A stretch of 64,000 bases of DNA from Cliona cf. orientalis (GCA_963930775.1 OZ005689.1:17011775-17075774); one strand, 5' to 3'. Counted from the stretch's first letter, positions 46,901 to 61,900 are shown. A program made the numbers and translations. Notes: a model not told the origin generated them from the letters alone.

Positions 46901-49900
46901 AATTTTGGTTAGTAGAGTTTCAGTCCACAACATAGTAAAAATTACATTCACAACATTCCACTTGCATATGAGTAGCATACCGATGTTACCTTCACAATAA
47001 GAGTAGAGTAGCATACCGATGTTACCTTCACAATAAGAGTAGAGTAGTATAGCGATGTTACCTTCACAATATCCTGTATCCGCCCCTGCAGTACATGTAC
47101 ATGTACATGAATGGTAGTGCAATGAAAATTTTTTGTTTGCATTGCATCACCAAAACAGTAGTCAAACCGAAATCATCAAGCACTTTCAGCTAGGGCCTCT
47201 TGTGTTCTTGTGAAGTCTGCTGGTGAATGGGTGTACAAATGCATACACTGTTATTCTGTATGCACATGAATTGTACCAGAAAGTTTGCTCACTTTGCTCT
47301 CACCCTACTGCACCCAATTTGTATCTCCCATCATACTAGCTGTCACAGACTATAGTGTTATAAATATGCAGGTTTGATTTATGCATGGATTTATTTTGTC
47401 TGGATTGCATTTAAGATAATTATGTAAATACAGATGAATTATTATGTGAATAATGTGTGAACTTTCAGCATGAACGTATAGTGATGATGGGTGTGGCCTA
47501 ATTATGCTACCACACCCACCTCAAAGTTGCACCCACTCTACTATGGTAATTCCGCCATCTATAGGAAATTTTATGAGTGCTTAGTCAACCACAAATAACG
47601 AAAGTTGGTACCCCACAAGAGCGACATAGATCCTGTGAAAGACAGAGCTATGTGTAACCCTGCTGCTCAGAGCTCAGACCGTCGGAACAGAGGTATCCTT
47701 GTAGCGAAGGCATGAGCGACTCATCACTGAGCCAGCGGAACAACAGCATGCAGGAACAAGGAATAGCTTGTAGAGAAATAAGTTTGCTGGAATAGACTAG
47801 CACAGTACTGACCAAGCGGAGAGACGGTCTCACTGTTGAACCTGGGTACAAGGCTATAAAAGAACTATGACTGTCGTCAGTTTAAGGGACTGCTTTGGTT
47901 TTAATAATCTTTTCGAATGCAAATTCCAGCTTATCCTATTATCAGACCCTGCCCATCCTTCCCTTGGACCAGCTGCTCCACTCCTTGTGATTGCTTATTG
48001 GGTTGTGTTGATTGTCTGTATGCTGTTAGTGGTCAGTGGTTGTTCTAAATCAGTCTATGTACATTGTACATGCAGATGTGCTACCTGTACGCCTGCATAT
48101 AGATGTAGATACATGTGTAATTTTTTAGCTCTCTCTCTCTCTCTTTTGCTCGCTTTCTTTTTCCGTCTCCCTCACTCACATCTACAATCATTAATTTGAC
48201 GATGTGTGTTCACTACATGCACACCCATTTATTGTTTAGGCTGTGTCTTGTTTATATTAAATTTTCATCCCATCCCTAACTGAGTCTACCCTTTCCTCTG
48301 AAACTAACATCACCATGATAATTTATGCTGTGTATATAATTGTACTCCCAGACCCCCCCCCCCCCCAACAAAAGGAAAGAAATGCCCCTTATTGAATACA
48401 CTATGACTGAACATTGTACATGTACAATGTGCCTGTTGTCTATGAATGTTCCCTTGTAGAACCACTACAGATGAGAAGTTCTGATGTTGATATTCGAGTA
48501 TCCTTTACCAGTGGAACAGTCAGTGCCACCATTGACTTTAGGGTGAGTATTTGTAGTATCAAAAGTATTTGCAACATGCACATGTTGATTCACAATTTAT
48601 GCTACATGTACACAAACATCAATGATGATGCACAATAGCATGTTCTTGGCTACATGTACATGTGTAGCTCAGTGGTAGAGCGCTGGTGGCTCAAGCCAGT
48701 GGCCCTGGGTTCAATTCCCGGTGGCTGCCCGGATTTTTTTCTCTTCCAGCTAGCTTTAGGATGTAGATGGGGTGATGAGAGTGTGTGTGCCCATCCTTGT
48801 TAAGCTAAGAACTTTCATGTAATTACTATTGTTGGGGCTCTGTGCTTTGGTGATTTAATTATCCCGGCAGACTCCGTGAACGTAGTTTGGGTATAGGGTT
48901 GACTTTCGCCCTTAAAGCTGGAAGGGGGGAGTTCGGGTGCCTAAGGGTGGTTGTAGCTCAGTGGTAGAGCACTGGTGGCTCAAGCCAGTGGCCCTGGGTT
49001 CGATTCCCGGTGGCTGCCCGGATTTTTTCTCTTCCAGCTAGCTTTAGGATGTAGATGGGGTGATGAGAGTGTGTGTGCCCATCCTTGTTAAGCTAAGAAC
49101 TTTCATGTAATTACTATTGTTGGGGCTCTGTGCTTTGGTGATTTAATTATCCCGGCAGACTCCGTGAACGTAGTTTGGGTATAGGGTTGACTTTCGCCCT
49201 TAAAGCTGGAAGGGGGGAGTTTGGGTGCCTAAGGGTGGTTGTAGCTCAGTGGTAGAGCGCTGGTGGCTCAAGCCAGTGGCCCTGGGTTCGATTCCCGGTG
49301 GCTGCCCGGATTTTTTCTCTTCCAGCTAGCTTTAGGATGTAGATGGGGTGATGAGAGTGTGTGTGCCCATCCTTGTTAAGCTAAGAACTTTCATGTATGG
49401 TATAGCATGTCATTAGTTCGGATTTCATGGAAATGCCCTCGACTTATCTCTATGGTTTTAAAGGTTGAGATAGCAACTCTGCCTAGGAAGCGGTACTACA
49501 AATAATTCCGTGAATAACTATAATATTACATCTCACTCCTAACTCAATTTGTTTGTAATTATGCCACTTCTGCAAAGAACTTCGGACAAACAATATTGCT
49601 ATTTGAGTTAAAGGTACATGTACCATCATGCCAGCACTGAGAGCAGTTAATTGTGCTTCCACAAATGGATGTAGTTCCATGCGCACTATGTAATACACAT
49701 GCATGTATTATTATTGAAGAAGCATTAACTTTCACGGATGAAATTTTTGTGATTGCCTAGTCATGCAGCTACGAAATAGTGAAATCCTACCTGAACAGTA
49801 TCCTTCATATGTGATGTATATACGTACCCTTTGCAGGTATATATGTACATCTACAAGTATAAAAATCAATAAAATGGAAGGATGAAGTAGGGATGGCAGG

Positions 49901-52900
49901 GTCAAAAAGTACACAAACAAGATTTGTAAGGGACAAGCATCTGCTATACATCCCTTCGCTTGCTTTTCTCGATTTTTATGCACCTATAGCTATTAATGTT
50001 GATGTGTTTGTCAAGTGCGGCATGTGGAAGACATTCACATTGTTCCCTGGTTGTCACGATGGTTCAGGATAGTCAATTTGATTCAGTTGCATTGTTTTTG
50101 CACCCCTAAAAAAGCAAGCGTAGGGATGTATAACAGATGCTTATCCCTTACGATTCTTGTTTGTGTACTTTTTGACTCTGCCATCCCTACTTCATCCTTC
50201 AATATAATTGCTTTTTATACTCGTTTCTGTTCTTTTTTTTTGTTGCTCTTAGTATAGTTTATCAATGCCATCTTACATGGTTTGCTCATTCAACTCTCAA
50301 CATCTGTCCAGTGTAATTAGTAGCTTGTAGATGGGAGGTGCGTGCAAAGACTTAGCCACGTCTTCAAGGTGGCTGATAAAGAAGGCTGGTTTAGGCTGCC
50401 CAGGTAGCAGTGTGTCTCTTCCATTTGGGAGAAATTGAAGTTGTGAACTGGCTGTTATGCTGACTCAGACTGCTGAGGAGCCTCTTCATACCGAGTTCAC
50501 TGTATAGCGCTTAGCTCGCACTGGCCTAGTTAACTAAGCTATAGTTAGCTCACGCAGGAGACCCTGGCGCCTGGCTCGAGGCTAGAACTGAGCTCAAGCG
50601 CGAGTATCTGAGTGCTGAGCCAGCTATATTGTAATTGTAGCTACGGTCCGTACTGGTTCATGCTGCATCGTGCGCACGGTGCCCCTAACCATAGTCACAT
50701 GATTTCACCATGGCAACACATTCAGAGCATGCACATTAAATGACAAAATGGCATATCAGACACATCCATTTGTTAATGCGCCGTACACACTCACCATTAC
50801 GTATAACTGTCGAGATAACGCCAAACTAACGTATCATGGACCTGCGCGCTACGAAATATAGTGGATTTATACGAGATCTAAGGTGAGCGGTCCTGACAGT
50901 CTTGAGTTAGTCCTGATAATGAAAAAGAACGAAAGAAAGAAAGAAAGATTGAGAAATGACCTTTTTTTAACATCTGGTTCTGGCGTGTACAATTGATTTG
51001 ATGAATGATCTTGGTCTTATTACCCCGCGCGCATGTGCAAGGGGTAAAGCAATCGATTTGTATGTCTGTTGTCGTCGTCGTCGTCGTTATCGGCACGAAA
51101 ATCGCCACATCTCGCGTTCTAGGCATTTATGCGTGCTGTAAGCACAGCCAATCGGTAGGTATCGGTGATAAACTGGTTTATACGCGCTTCGAATTTTTCA
51201 AAAAGGCTTACTAGTGCTACAAATTGTGCATTTTCTGTTCGGCATGCCTATGGTTTATCGACCACACCCACTCCTTTAGCATAACTGATGCGACTGCGCA
51301 TGCTCAAGCTCTGTATTGGAAAGGGTCGTCAAATCATGAAACAGCTATGCCTCAGACACTACGCTACAGTGGCTACAGAGCGCGCGGGGTATGTGCTCTA
51401 TAGAGCTCTAGTTAGATAATTTGCTGGAGATTCCGATTTTCACACTTAGAAATTTTACAAAATTATCTGTTTTGAGATATTTTGGAATTTGTAATATAAT
51501 ATTATGGCATATCCGGGTCATCCCTACCTATAGAGTCTACCAACTCTATGATATATCCACATGCACGTTACGGTATTGCAAGTAATTCTTAAGAACAAGC
51601 TAGGCCACCTTTACCGTTAACATATTTGAAGGTGTACTGGTATGTCCTTCACCACAATTTCATTGCCCTCTGCCAAACCTCGATCTACTATGGCACATCC
51701 CCTTGCAGTCGAAACTATTGTGCTACATTAAGTATTGGTGCTTGGGCTCACCATAAACTACTTAGTGGCTGTACATGTACATACAGGTGTAGGTGGCTTT
51801 AATAAGACCTTCAATCTCTCCCCTCTCTCTGTCTCTCTCAAGCGCTAGGTAAGTTTTATTCTTGGAGACACTGTGCAACATGGATATCTGTTCAAGTTCG
51901 TGTGCTCCTATTTTGTACCAAACCCTTGAGAGGGAGAGAGACGGGGAAGGCAGGAAGACATTGATCGACTTGAGAGCTCAATAAAATGAACACCACTGGT
52001 GCTAAACCCTCGGCGCTGTCAGATTTATAGTATTAAATAATAATATTATACTGAGCAGGTAGCTATAAGGCTGTATCTAAAATTTAGTGCTTCGAGTATA
52101 GCTACCGGCAAACTAGCCCGCCAAAAAGCTTGGAAAATTTTCGAAAGTGGAAGAAAAAAATCCAAAGATCAAGCTGGATTCGAACCCATGACCACCACTC
52201 CACCAGCACCATCCCTAGTGTGCTCAGCCAACCCAGCTCAACGATGCTGGATGCCGTTTTTTGCCAATTTTATACATCTCATCCATATGTCCCCTGACTC
52301 CGCCTTCGTAACCCTCACACATGCGTATAACTATTAGGCCTATGCCGTATATACCGTGACACACCCAGCGTTCTATTTGTACGAAATGTTAGCTGGCCGG
52401 GATCGGAGAAGTCAAGAAGCTTAAAATCAGCAAATGACTCCAAAACTAGCGAACGAAGCGATCTCTACGAAATCCACACAAATCATGAGTTTGGAACGCA
52501 ATAAAGAATCTTATAACATCGCAATTTGGACTCGCAAACGAGGTATGTAGCAGTTAGCGTGGTAACAGACACACACACACACACAGAACGACTACCGTAA
52601 CCCTCACGCATGCGCCGAGGGTTAATAATCACCTACATATACACGTAGAATATTATATCTTTACCTACATATTGTGCTTTGACGATCTGAATTGCTATCA
52701 TCATGATCACTAACTGGCATCAATTCTTGCATACCAAGCTGTATGTGAGTGAAGGCTCATCCCTTTGATGATTGTGGTTGTCGATATACATGCACATGTA
52801 CATTCTTGCCTGTACTTGGCTGCTAGGAATTAATATTGGAGCTGCTATGTTGTTAATATAATGTGATTATCTGTTTTGGATCTTGTTTCCTTCATGACTT

Positions 52901-55900
52901 TGGTTAGGGACATCTGCAACACAAATAAACGGAATATTAGCTGTGGCTATATGTACATTTTTCGGAGTTAGAAATTCCTGCTATTGGGTAGATTAGGTAC
53001 TAAGGGGAGGGGAAAGGAGAGGGAGAAAGAAAGAAAGAGAGAGGAATCCTTCAATTTTTGTTAGTTGACAAGATGTGAGAAGATGATATGATGGATTTTC
53101 AAGTACAACAATGTTATGCTCCATAAATATCTGCAATCGTGTAATCATATAATCCTAGACTAATCATGTAAGATCTTTGGGTAATCTTATAGGAATCTGT
53201 GGGACACAGGTATAATGGAATTGACTGGATTTTGCTGGATTAATCCCAGGTTGGTCGTGCAAGATCTTTGGGAAATCTTATAGGAATCGGTGGGACACAG
53301 GTATCAAGAAAATTGACCAGATTTTGCAAGATCAATCCTGGATTAATCATGTGAGATCTTTGGGTGATCTTATGGGAATATGTGGGGCACACATATCATA
53401 AAATGGCACAAAATTTTATGTGAATAGAATATAGCAACTGTAACCGTGGTAGTTGACCTGAGGACTAGGCTACTGTTGCACTGTGCATCTTTCTTTGCCC
53501 TTGGCTACACTTGTAGGTCTCTATGAAACTTGTAGGTCTCTATGAGAACTTGTAGGTCTCTATGAAAACTTGTAGGTCTCTATGAGAAATAGAGACCTCC
53601 AAGTGTCCAATCAGATCACAATATTTGTTACAACTATATTCTAATGATAGGATTATGCAATGATAGCCCATCTTGCATTACCCCAGAATCACTCAGAACA
53701 TCATGCAAGATCATACAAGATCTTCACAAGTATTTTACTAGGGATATATATTGCCTTGTATCATTCAAGGGTACATCGTGCTAGTGTATTCTCGATACCA
53801 TTCAAAGTGTGTTCAAATTGGACTGATATGAAGATTCGAATTACGTATAATTTGTTAATGTAGCACTCCTATTTACATAATATGCTCTATCCCAACATGC
53901 ACGCTCACACACACCCAGCCTCGTGACCCTTGCCCAGCGTACCCAGTGGGCAGCTATAACTTCACCATCACTGAGAGAGACACTGACCAATTAGTGACCA
54001 GTTTGATTCATGCTGGAAGCACCTCTCTTGTCGTGGGCGGAAGCAATGGCCTGGTAGCCAATCAGATCTACATGCTGACGATTGAGGCTATGAATACAGT
54101 TGGAAGCAGTATCTCAGAGGATGAAATACTACTCTGTAAGCACATCCATATTTGTTCATATTCTTCCCAAAGGGGGTTTCCACGGAAACTATGGAAACCT
54201 GTCTGGATCCGCTACTGCTCGCTCAAGTGTTCAAATTCAAACTTGAATGTAAGGTTGTGCAAGATTTTCGCTCTACCTTAACTAGGAAACAATTCATGTG
54301 CTAGCTGCGATCTCATTGTCCATACATGCATGTACATGTACTGATAAATGTGCATACATGTGCAGCCCAGGGTATTATCTCCCATTCTGTGTGAGTATAT
54401 GTGTGGTTGATAGTGGTCAGCCATGCGTTGGCACACCCTCTACTCCCTGTACATTGTTCACTGTTATGCAAAATTAAGTAACGTGAGTGCAACCTTTACA
54501 CGTCAGTGCAGCTTGCTCTCTCCTTGTATATTGTCTGTGTGTGAGTGATTTACTTGTATATGTATGCATCTCCATTGGTTTACCCTGAAGATGTAAAGAA
54601 TTGAATTGTCAATAGAATTACCATATTCACTCGATCAGACGCTGCTCTCGATTAGTCGCCACACCTCCGGAAGTGCTGAACGAAATAGTCGCTGCTCTCG
54701 AATAGTAGCCTACTATTCGAGAACTCCAGCACGTGGACATGCCTCGCGACTCGTTTTCGATGGCAGGTACACAATAAACAATCTAGAACAAGTTCTAACC
54801 TTTTACATCAGCAAAGGGGCCAGAATCTCCTAGATCAGTGGTCGACCGTTTCTCTAAAGATTGCCTCTCTGGCAGCCACTGATATTAATAAACGCCGCTC
54901 TCGAATAGTCGCCGCTTTCGAATAAATGCCGCACAAACTCAGTCAATGAAATAAATAGTAGCCACAGCGTCTGATCGAGCGAATACAGTACTTGCTTGAT
55001 TCAATTGGTGCTTGATAAAATGCATACTAACAGCTCTTGATATGCTCAGAATAGTGTACATGAGCCACTAGCTAAAATTTAAGTCAATCCACTCGTTATA
55101 ATTATCTCATAGACACAACTGGTCTCCAGTCATCCACTGCTGTGATGGAGCTGAATGGCAGTATCACTGTCAACTGTACCTTTGCCCCTGGTGCTTCATC
55201 AACTGGTTGCCAGGTAACAATCTTCACGATGGACAACATGCACATATTCTCCAGAAATATCACTCGTCCTAATGAAGATAGTCCGGTAAGCTATCAACAG
55301 TGTTTACAGCAAATTAAAGCTCCCTTGCAACAGCCATGCAGACTACATGTACATATACAATGAAAACCACCCTAACCACCCTAAGGCTTGTGTTGCTGCA
55401 TGTACTAAACTTGAAAGGTACTTGAATCTGCTGTATAGCCCTATCAATAGTCGAGACCAGTCTGTCATTATATGTCTTGTTAGCCTACTGAAATGATAAA
55501 AATATATACCACATGCAGCTAGAAGGACCGCGATATAGTGCTCGTTATAGTGAATTTTAAAATAATATACATGTGTGCTAATTTTTGTTGTATTCATGAT
55601 TGACTTGACAGTCATGAGAATTTTCATCCAATAGAAGAATGTTAGCGTTGAAGACGCCATCAGTGATTGTTGCTTAAAAGTTTCCACAATAATAATATAG
55701 GGCATTCATTTTTGTAGCTAGGGAAATTGAGTGAGATCGAGAGTACACATCAATTACATCTTTGGTTGCATAGTGCCTGGACTGGGTTGCTGTCATGAAA
55801 TTTAAGATCACAGAACATAATCCTTCAGGCTTTCTCTGACTTTCCATGAAAATTAGCATCCCTCAACTTTACGATGTGTCACTCTGTGATTCAGTATTAA

Positions 55901-58900
55901 AGTTGGTGGCATAATGGGGCTAAAAGTGATGATCAGAGAGAGAGGGACATACATATACATGTGGTATCATTGACAAATGAACTGTTTTAGTTGTATTAAC
56001 AGTTTACAAGTAAAATGTGAGACAAGTACAAATGATCCCTAGCTCTCCCTCTGATACTGTCAACTTTCAAATACATACGAATCCTTGATAAGGGATAGTG
56101 ATTATGTATCAGTTGTACTCGTATCATCTGCAGATAATAAAGCATTTCTGATAGAGTACTGTAGCTTCAATCATTGAATTGAAAAGTAATAGCCATGCAA
56201 GTGTATTGTTTTCACTGTGTGAGTTTGGAAAACACAGGGCATCAACTGATCTCTAGACACAAATCTCTCTACAATATTAGAGCTCTGTAGAGTACCCCGC
56301 GCGCACATTGCGCAATCTATAGAATTGCTTTTGTGTGCATGGCTATAATTTTGTGAACTTCAGAAAATTAGTGGAAATGCTGCTTGTACAATGTCATAGC
56401 TACCGGAGGTCCCAGTGACAAAAGCACTCTCTCTGCACCAGATCTAGACTACTAGGAGATATGAACTGATATAATATACTTCCAATAGTTTAATTGTTGT
56501 AATAGTATAGCCGTCTTACATTGTGTTTTTGGTTCCATAGGGCTGCAGATTTCAGCCGGCTCTGTCAGTGGATTTGGATAGGCTATAGATTTCAAGAACT
56601 TTATTAATGTCGACGATCTTAACCAGTCATAATATTATTCTTGGCTACTTAAGTTGTGCGCGTGAGCAGACAACACAATGGGCATGCATTATGCATTGAA
56701 TAGGCACTGTCGATAGGCGTGGCTACGTTAGCCAACAAAGAGGCACTATTTGTGATGCCCGTGGACCATGTCCGTCGATTTGACGCACACTGAAGCCAAT
56801 TTTTCACCAAATTCGATTGATTCGTTGTGCTCACGAGTTGCTGAGATACCTACATCTCGAGATATGGCAATTTTTGTGCTCACGACAACGACGACAACAA
56901 CGACAACGACACAACCAATTACTTTACCCCTTGCGCATGTGCACGGGGTAATTAACATGGTGGCCATAGCCATAGGAATATACACTATAGAGTATTGAAA
57001 TTTGTCGACCCTGTACATACCATACCATTTTGGCGTATAATAATATTTTAAGCCAAATCATAGAAAAATGTACCTGCAAAGTACTTTGGCTCTATTATGT
57101 TATTATTATAGAAGGGTAGGAGTTGATTAATGTAGGATCTACATATTAATTTTCTAGAGCCACACTACTGGTTAGCGAGTACAAAATCTTGTGTTATTTG
57201 TCATACACGGGTCTTGTGCGCCATATGCGATCGCCTCAATACATAAGAAGGTTCTTAGAGTAGAGTAACATTTCTCATGTTTTTGGCTGAACTGAGAGAT
57301 ATGCATTATACACTATTTATAGGCTAGTGCAAAATAAGGGCTAACATATTCAATAATTGATGAGACACAGTTCTAGACACCAAACAATATTGAATAAGTA
57401 ATAAGTTTTGACTCCAGATATCACATATTGACCAATCTGCGGAAATATCAAAATTAATGTTAGTGTATACCCTCAAAAAATTATTAGTCTCCCTAAGGTA
57501 TCAATCTGGAAATAAAAAATTTGCATAATCAATCAACTACAGTGTATACACAAATATCACTATCATAGTGTGAGTGTTGTTTCAACATGAAAATTTATCA
57601 AACCAAATTTATTTCATTTGAGTATTAAATTTATCATTAGTGAGAGTAGGTGCAAGAAATATTATTATTAGCAGTACTGTTATTGATGCTGGGTGTCGAT
57701 CAGCAGTGATCTAGAGTGGTCTTAACTGCTGCTATAGATCACGTTAGAGCCTTTAATGCAGGGCCGGCGGAAGCTATTTACAGTTGGTCAGGCAAGATAT
57801 ATCTAGATATCATGAATGTAAGGGCGGCGAAAATTTACGTTTTTAATGATATTCATGACCATGACGTCATCCCTAGTGTACCGCGAGCGTCCGCGTATGC
57901 ACGTAGATAGCGGGCGCACTCACCTATGTACGTTTGGACACACCCTCAAATGCGTTTCAATGATGTCCGAGTGTCTGAAAAAGCCGCTCGGAAGTAGCTA
58001 CACTCAAGTACCATTGATCAAGGTATTAAAAACTCATTTGTTTGGTCCGGCAAACGCCGGACCTGCCGTATAGGCTCCGCCGCCCCTGATTAGCCAGTGT
58101 TTCATGCGTAGTGGATAGGCCACAGATGTATTGTTAAGCCAAGTAGCTCATGGTACAAGGAGGTAATTGTATCACAGGGTAGATAGGTTGAATTCAGGAA
58201 AAATGCCTAATTATTTAGCCCCTACACACCTGTGCTATAAGGCAGGGCTCAAAAAGATGAATCTGAAATACATGTTGCCTCGGTACATACATGATATAGA
58301 TTCTGACATAATCACAGATTCTGAACTGTCTTACGATTGCATAATAATTTGCCAATTTCACCTTAAGCATCATCATAGCCTCAGGGGAAGGTGAATTGAC
58401 CAATCCAATTAGGAGGTCAACAACTGATTTATTGACCTCCTATAGAGTAATGTGCATCCATAGCACATTGGCTAGTTTCTGGTCAGGTGAAGTCATCAGC
58501 TTTGGAAAAGGGGGTATCTCTGGTCTTAGTGGTAGCCAAGTACAAGTTAGTCTTAGTTTGATGGTAGAGTTGGTGTCTGACTTTGCACTAATTCAATCCA
58601 TTCTACCCAGTGATCTATCAGGGTATGTGAATTCGGTGGACTGGAATGGTGGAATGGAAAGGTGGAGTGGACTACTGGAGTGGAGTACTGGAGTGCCACG
58701 CCCACAAATGCACAATTTGCATAATTTTGGTCCAACATCCATGGCTACAAATTTGATTTTTAAATGCTAAAGGCTGGCAGAGGATCGATGAGTTAAAAAC
58801 GTCACTTGGTCTACCTAGCTAGTCATGAGGCTGCTATCAGAGACTCACTTAGCTACTGACTTGTATATATTATAGCTGGCTCTGTTAGATTATAAATATA

Positions 58901-61900
58901 TAGACTAGAATAGGGGTACCTAATCCTGATTCACAAAGAGGATATCAAATTATTCAATATTGATGAAGCCTGGGTGGACAAACACCTTACTGACATGTAG
59001 CCGCTATTACAGGACATGCCTCTAGGGTGGGGAGTGTATATAGACAGTGACTGGACTTCCGAGAAACACCACTTTCTCTGATATAAATTTGACAATCATC
59101 TAATCTATGCTCAGATTATGGTTCTTGCTGCAGTCACAAGGGTCGGGTAGCTAGCATCATCCCTGGTTCATGCCATTTAATAGTGTAGCTACTCAAGTTT
59201 ATGAGTTCACTCTACAGAGCCCCTTTCAGGCCCTTGTGCTTGTAGTACTCCAGACTACCTCACAGTGTGACTCCAAGTCCTGCCACTCAGACCATACTGA
59301 GGGGATGCTAGCATGTAAGTACATTGGCTAGCTAGATCATTGTCGACGGGGAGATTTAGTGGCAGCCTTTTTAGTGTCGAACTAGTCTAACTAATTTTGA
59401 TCTAGCCATGATAGATCAAGTTATTATTGTATATTTGTGGGCGTGGCACTCCAGTAATCCAGTCCAGTACTCCACTCCAGTAGTCCACTCCACCGTTCCA
59501 TTCCACCATTCCAGTCCACCGAATTCACATACCCGATCTATCATGGCCTCTGCAGATGAAATAATTACATAATGTAGTGTCAGAGACCAACTTTTAAGGT
59601 TACAAATGTGCAGCTACATTGTAAATGTATGTGGCAGTGATTAAATAACAGAATTCATAATAGCATTTTTCCAGTTAGTTAAGGAATGATGGGTTTTCCT
59701 GTGGTGGTCACAGAAAATTAATTGTAGTGTTTGGTAGTTACCGTATAGCCAGAAATATTGGCGGGAATTAAATTTGGCAGTTGAGCCAAAAATCATTATT
59801 GCAAGATTATTGGCGGATTTAAATTTGGCAGTTCGGTACGGGATCGCCATACATATAATTATAATATTATGCAAGTAGGAAATTTTGGCGGATTTTAATT
59901 TGGCGGTTATAATATAGACCGCCAAACCGCCAAAATTTTCTGGCTATACGGTAATTTTAATCAGTTCTAGCCTAGAATTCCAGCAGCAAGTGCCCAGCCA
60001 TTGTCTGTGTAGATGGCTTGCTCATTGGTCCTTGAGTGAGCTACTCAGGTAGATCAGTGACTCAATTATCCCCTACATGTATCATCCAAAACCCTGGTAT
60101 GTGTATCCAAATAATATTTGATGCACTCTACCAACTTATGGAAATAGTACCACCGTCTAGTGCCTACTTCAGATATACAGTACTAGTAATTAGATTTGAA
60201 AACGATTATGTCAAGTGCTCTTATTGTACATGTACATGTACTTACTCGTGTAACTTACTGTAGATGTGGGAGCCCTCCCAAAGCCCACCTTATGCTACGT
60301 GTACATGCTTTTTTACCGTTGCATTGTTGTATTCCTGCTTTAGGCGAGGGAGAACATCTTAGTATCAGGGCTGTCTGAGAATAGTGTTCTGTTAGTGAAG
60401 GCAGCGGAGCTACTGGCTGAAGGAGGTGTCACTGATACACTCTTTCAAAACGTGATCACAGTCACTGTGGTTTCACGGCCCAGTAAGTTGAATGACACAT
60501 TATATAATTTAATAAGAGAATTTGTCTTACTATTTATTAGCTTTTGATCATGCAGTATGTATCATATTATGTTATTGACGACCATTTCCCAATTATCTCC
60601 CTACACAGCTACGAGTTCATCAACTGTGGTACCTACCACCACTACCGTGCAAAGCACACCAAATCAGTAAGGCCCGGATCCGCGCACGATTCACACAATG
60701 GACGTTTTTAGTAGCTCAGGTCAAAATTTGTCAAAGTTCAGATTTTGTCATATACATGTCGAACAACCTTTCTTCTGGCTGTTGCCGTCATCTACGGAGG
60801 TTAGTTGTGCTATACAAAAGGCGAAATAAACCTTCATTTTGACCCACCTAATTGGCACAGCTGCCGTACCCGGAGTCCGTTGCTATAGGTGCTAACTAGA
60901 ATTTCTGCCAGCGGGCTATCTAGATGCAGCTAGATTCATTGAACTACTGTTAGTGCACTCGTCTTTTAGCTTCTTGGACATCAAAGAACGATTGGCTGTC
61001 ATGATCATTGTCGACCAAATTCGACTCTTGCTCGATCTTCACGTTCGTTTTGAATGGCCTCACCCAGGGCCATTAATTGATTTCCAGTGGCATGAAAATA
61101 GGGGCTCCCCTCCCCCATTTTCACAGGATTTTGCAGACTCTCTTATGAAAATGAGGACCCCCAGTGCAATACACTTGCAAGCATGAACATTGACTAGATA
61201 GCACATGACTCAGCCTGCATGGTATCCGTTAGCTAATTTTGTAGCACAGTTACTGTTGCGCAAGCTCTAGGGTTGTTGCTACATGCTAAAATGAACGATA
61301 TCTGGCCATCATTGGACTCCACTTTTATATATTAGCTAGCTACTCTGCCAACAAGCAGTAGCTATGTTACAAGCCAGAGTAGATTTATACACAAGAGATA
61401 CCCTGGCACAGTCATAAAACTCTGCATCACTATAATATCAACTTGAATGTTTGAAGAGCACAGTCAGTAATCAAATATCAGCCACCCTATAATCAGACAC
61501 CTGTATCTCAGGAACAGAAGTAGCTATGATCACCATTCTTGCATTGACTGGTAGTTCTACTCAAATGCTGATCACGCACCAAATCCAAAGTCTCTGCGAT
61601 AAATCACGTGTGAGCTAGAGACAAGAATGTTCACCATCTGATTTAATCAACTACCAGACGTTTGTACCAAATTTCAGACAATCGCTTCCTTCACCGCTAA
61701 GAATGATGTGTGGAGTGCCAGATTTGGAAAAATATATATGACCTCCTACGCTTACTGTCACTGGCCACCAAATTTTACCCCACGGTGTTGCTTGAATCAA
61801 ATATGACAATGTTTTTATGGAAATCAGCTGCAAGACTTGGCTAGGAAATTCAAAATTGGGTTAAAGATCTTCAATTCAGGACAAAATTAATTTTAATACA

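Larger units (their letters stand above)
48658..49397 (+). repeat. Tandem array of 288-289-bp tRNA-like units (2.6 units)
   Basis: The repeat period is 289 then 288 bp. Each unit is a 72-nt tRNA-like head plus a spacer of about 216 bp (containing CTCTTCCAGCTAGCTTTAGG and CCCGGCAGACTCCGTGAACG). Units are nearly identical. The array lies in the intron after the receptor 2 exon 48460-48542. Confidence 0.85.

Noticed and set aside
46832..47122. Minus-strand frame with a repeated YCEGNI motif
   Set aside because: The periodicity comes from a 36-bp DNA tandem repeat, a multiple of three.
48947..49018. Functional tRNA gene
   Set aside because: The cloverleaf lengths fit, but position 33 is not U and the acceptor stem is mostly G-T pairs, so it was annotated as a tRNA-like repeat.
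58396..58770. 124-codon open frame, part of it resembling an extracellular beta domain
   Set aside because: Its right half is the arm of the fold-back element at 58611-59540 and no splice-consistent exon fits receptor 2.
59230..59319. Possible extra exon of receptor 2 between CTCTACAG and GTAAGT, open in one frame
   Set aside because: It would run phase 0 to 1, which cannot join the following exon at 60344 (phase 0), and receptor 1 has no counterpart.
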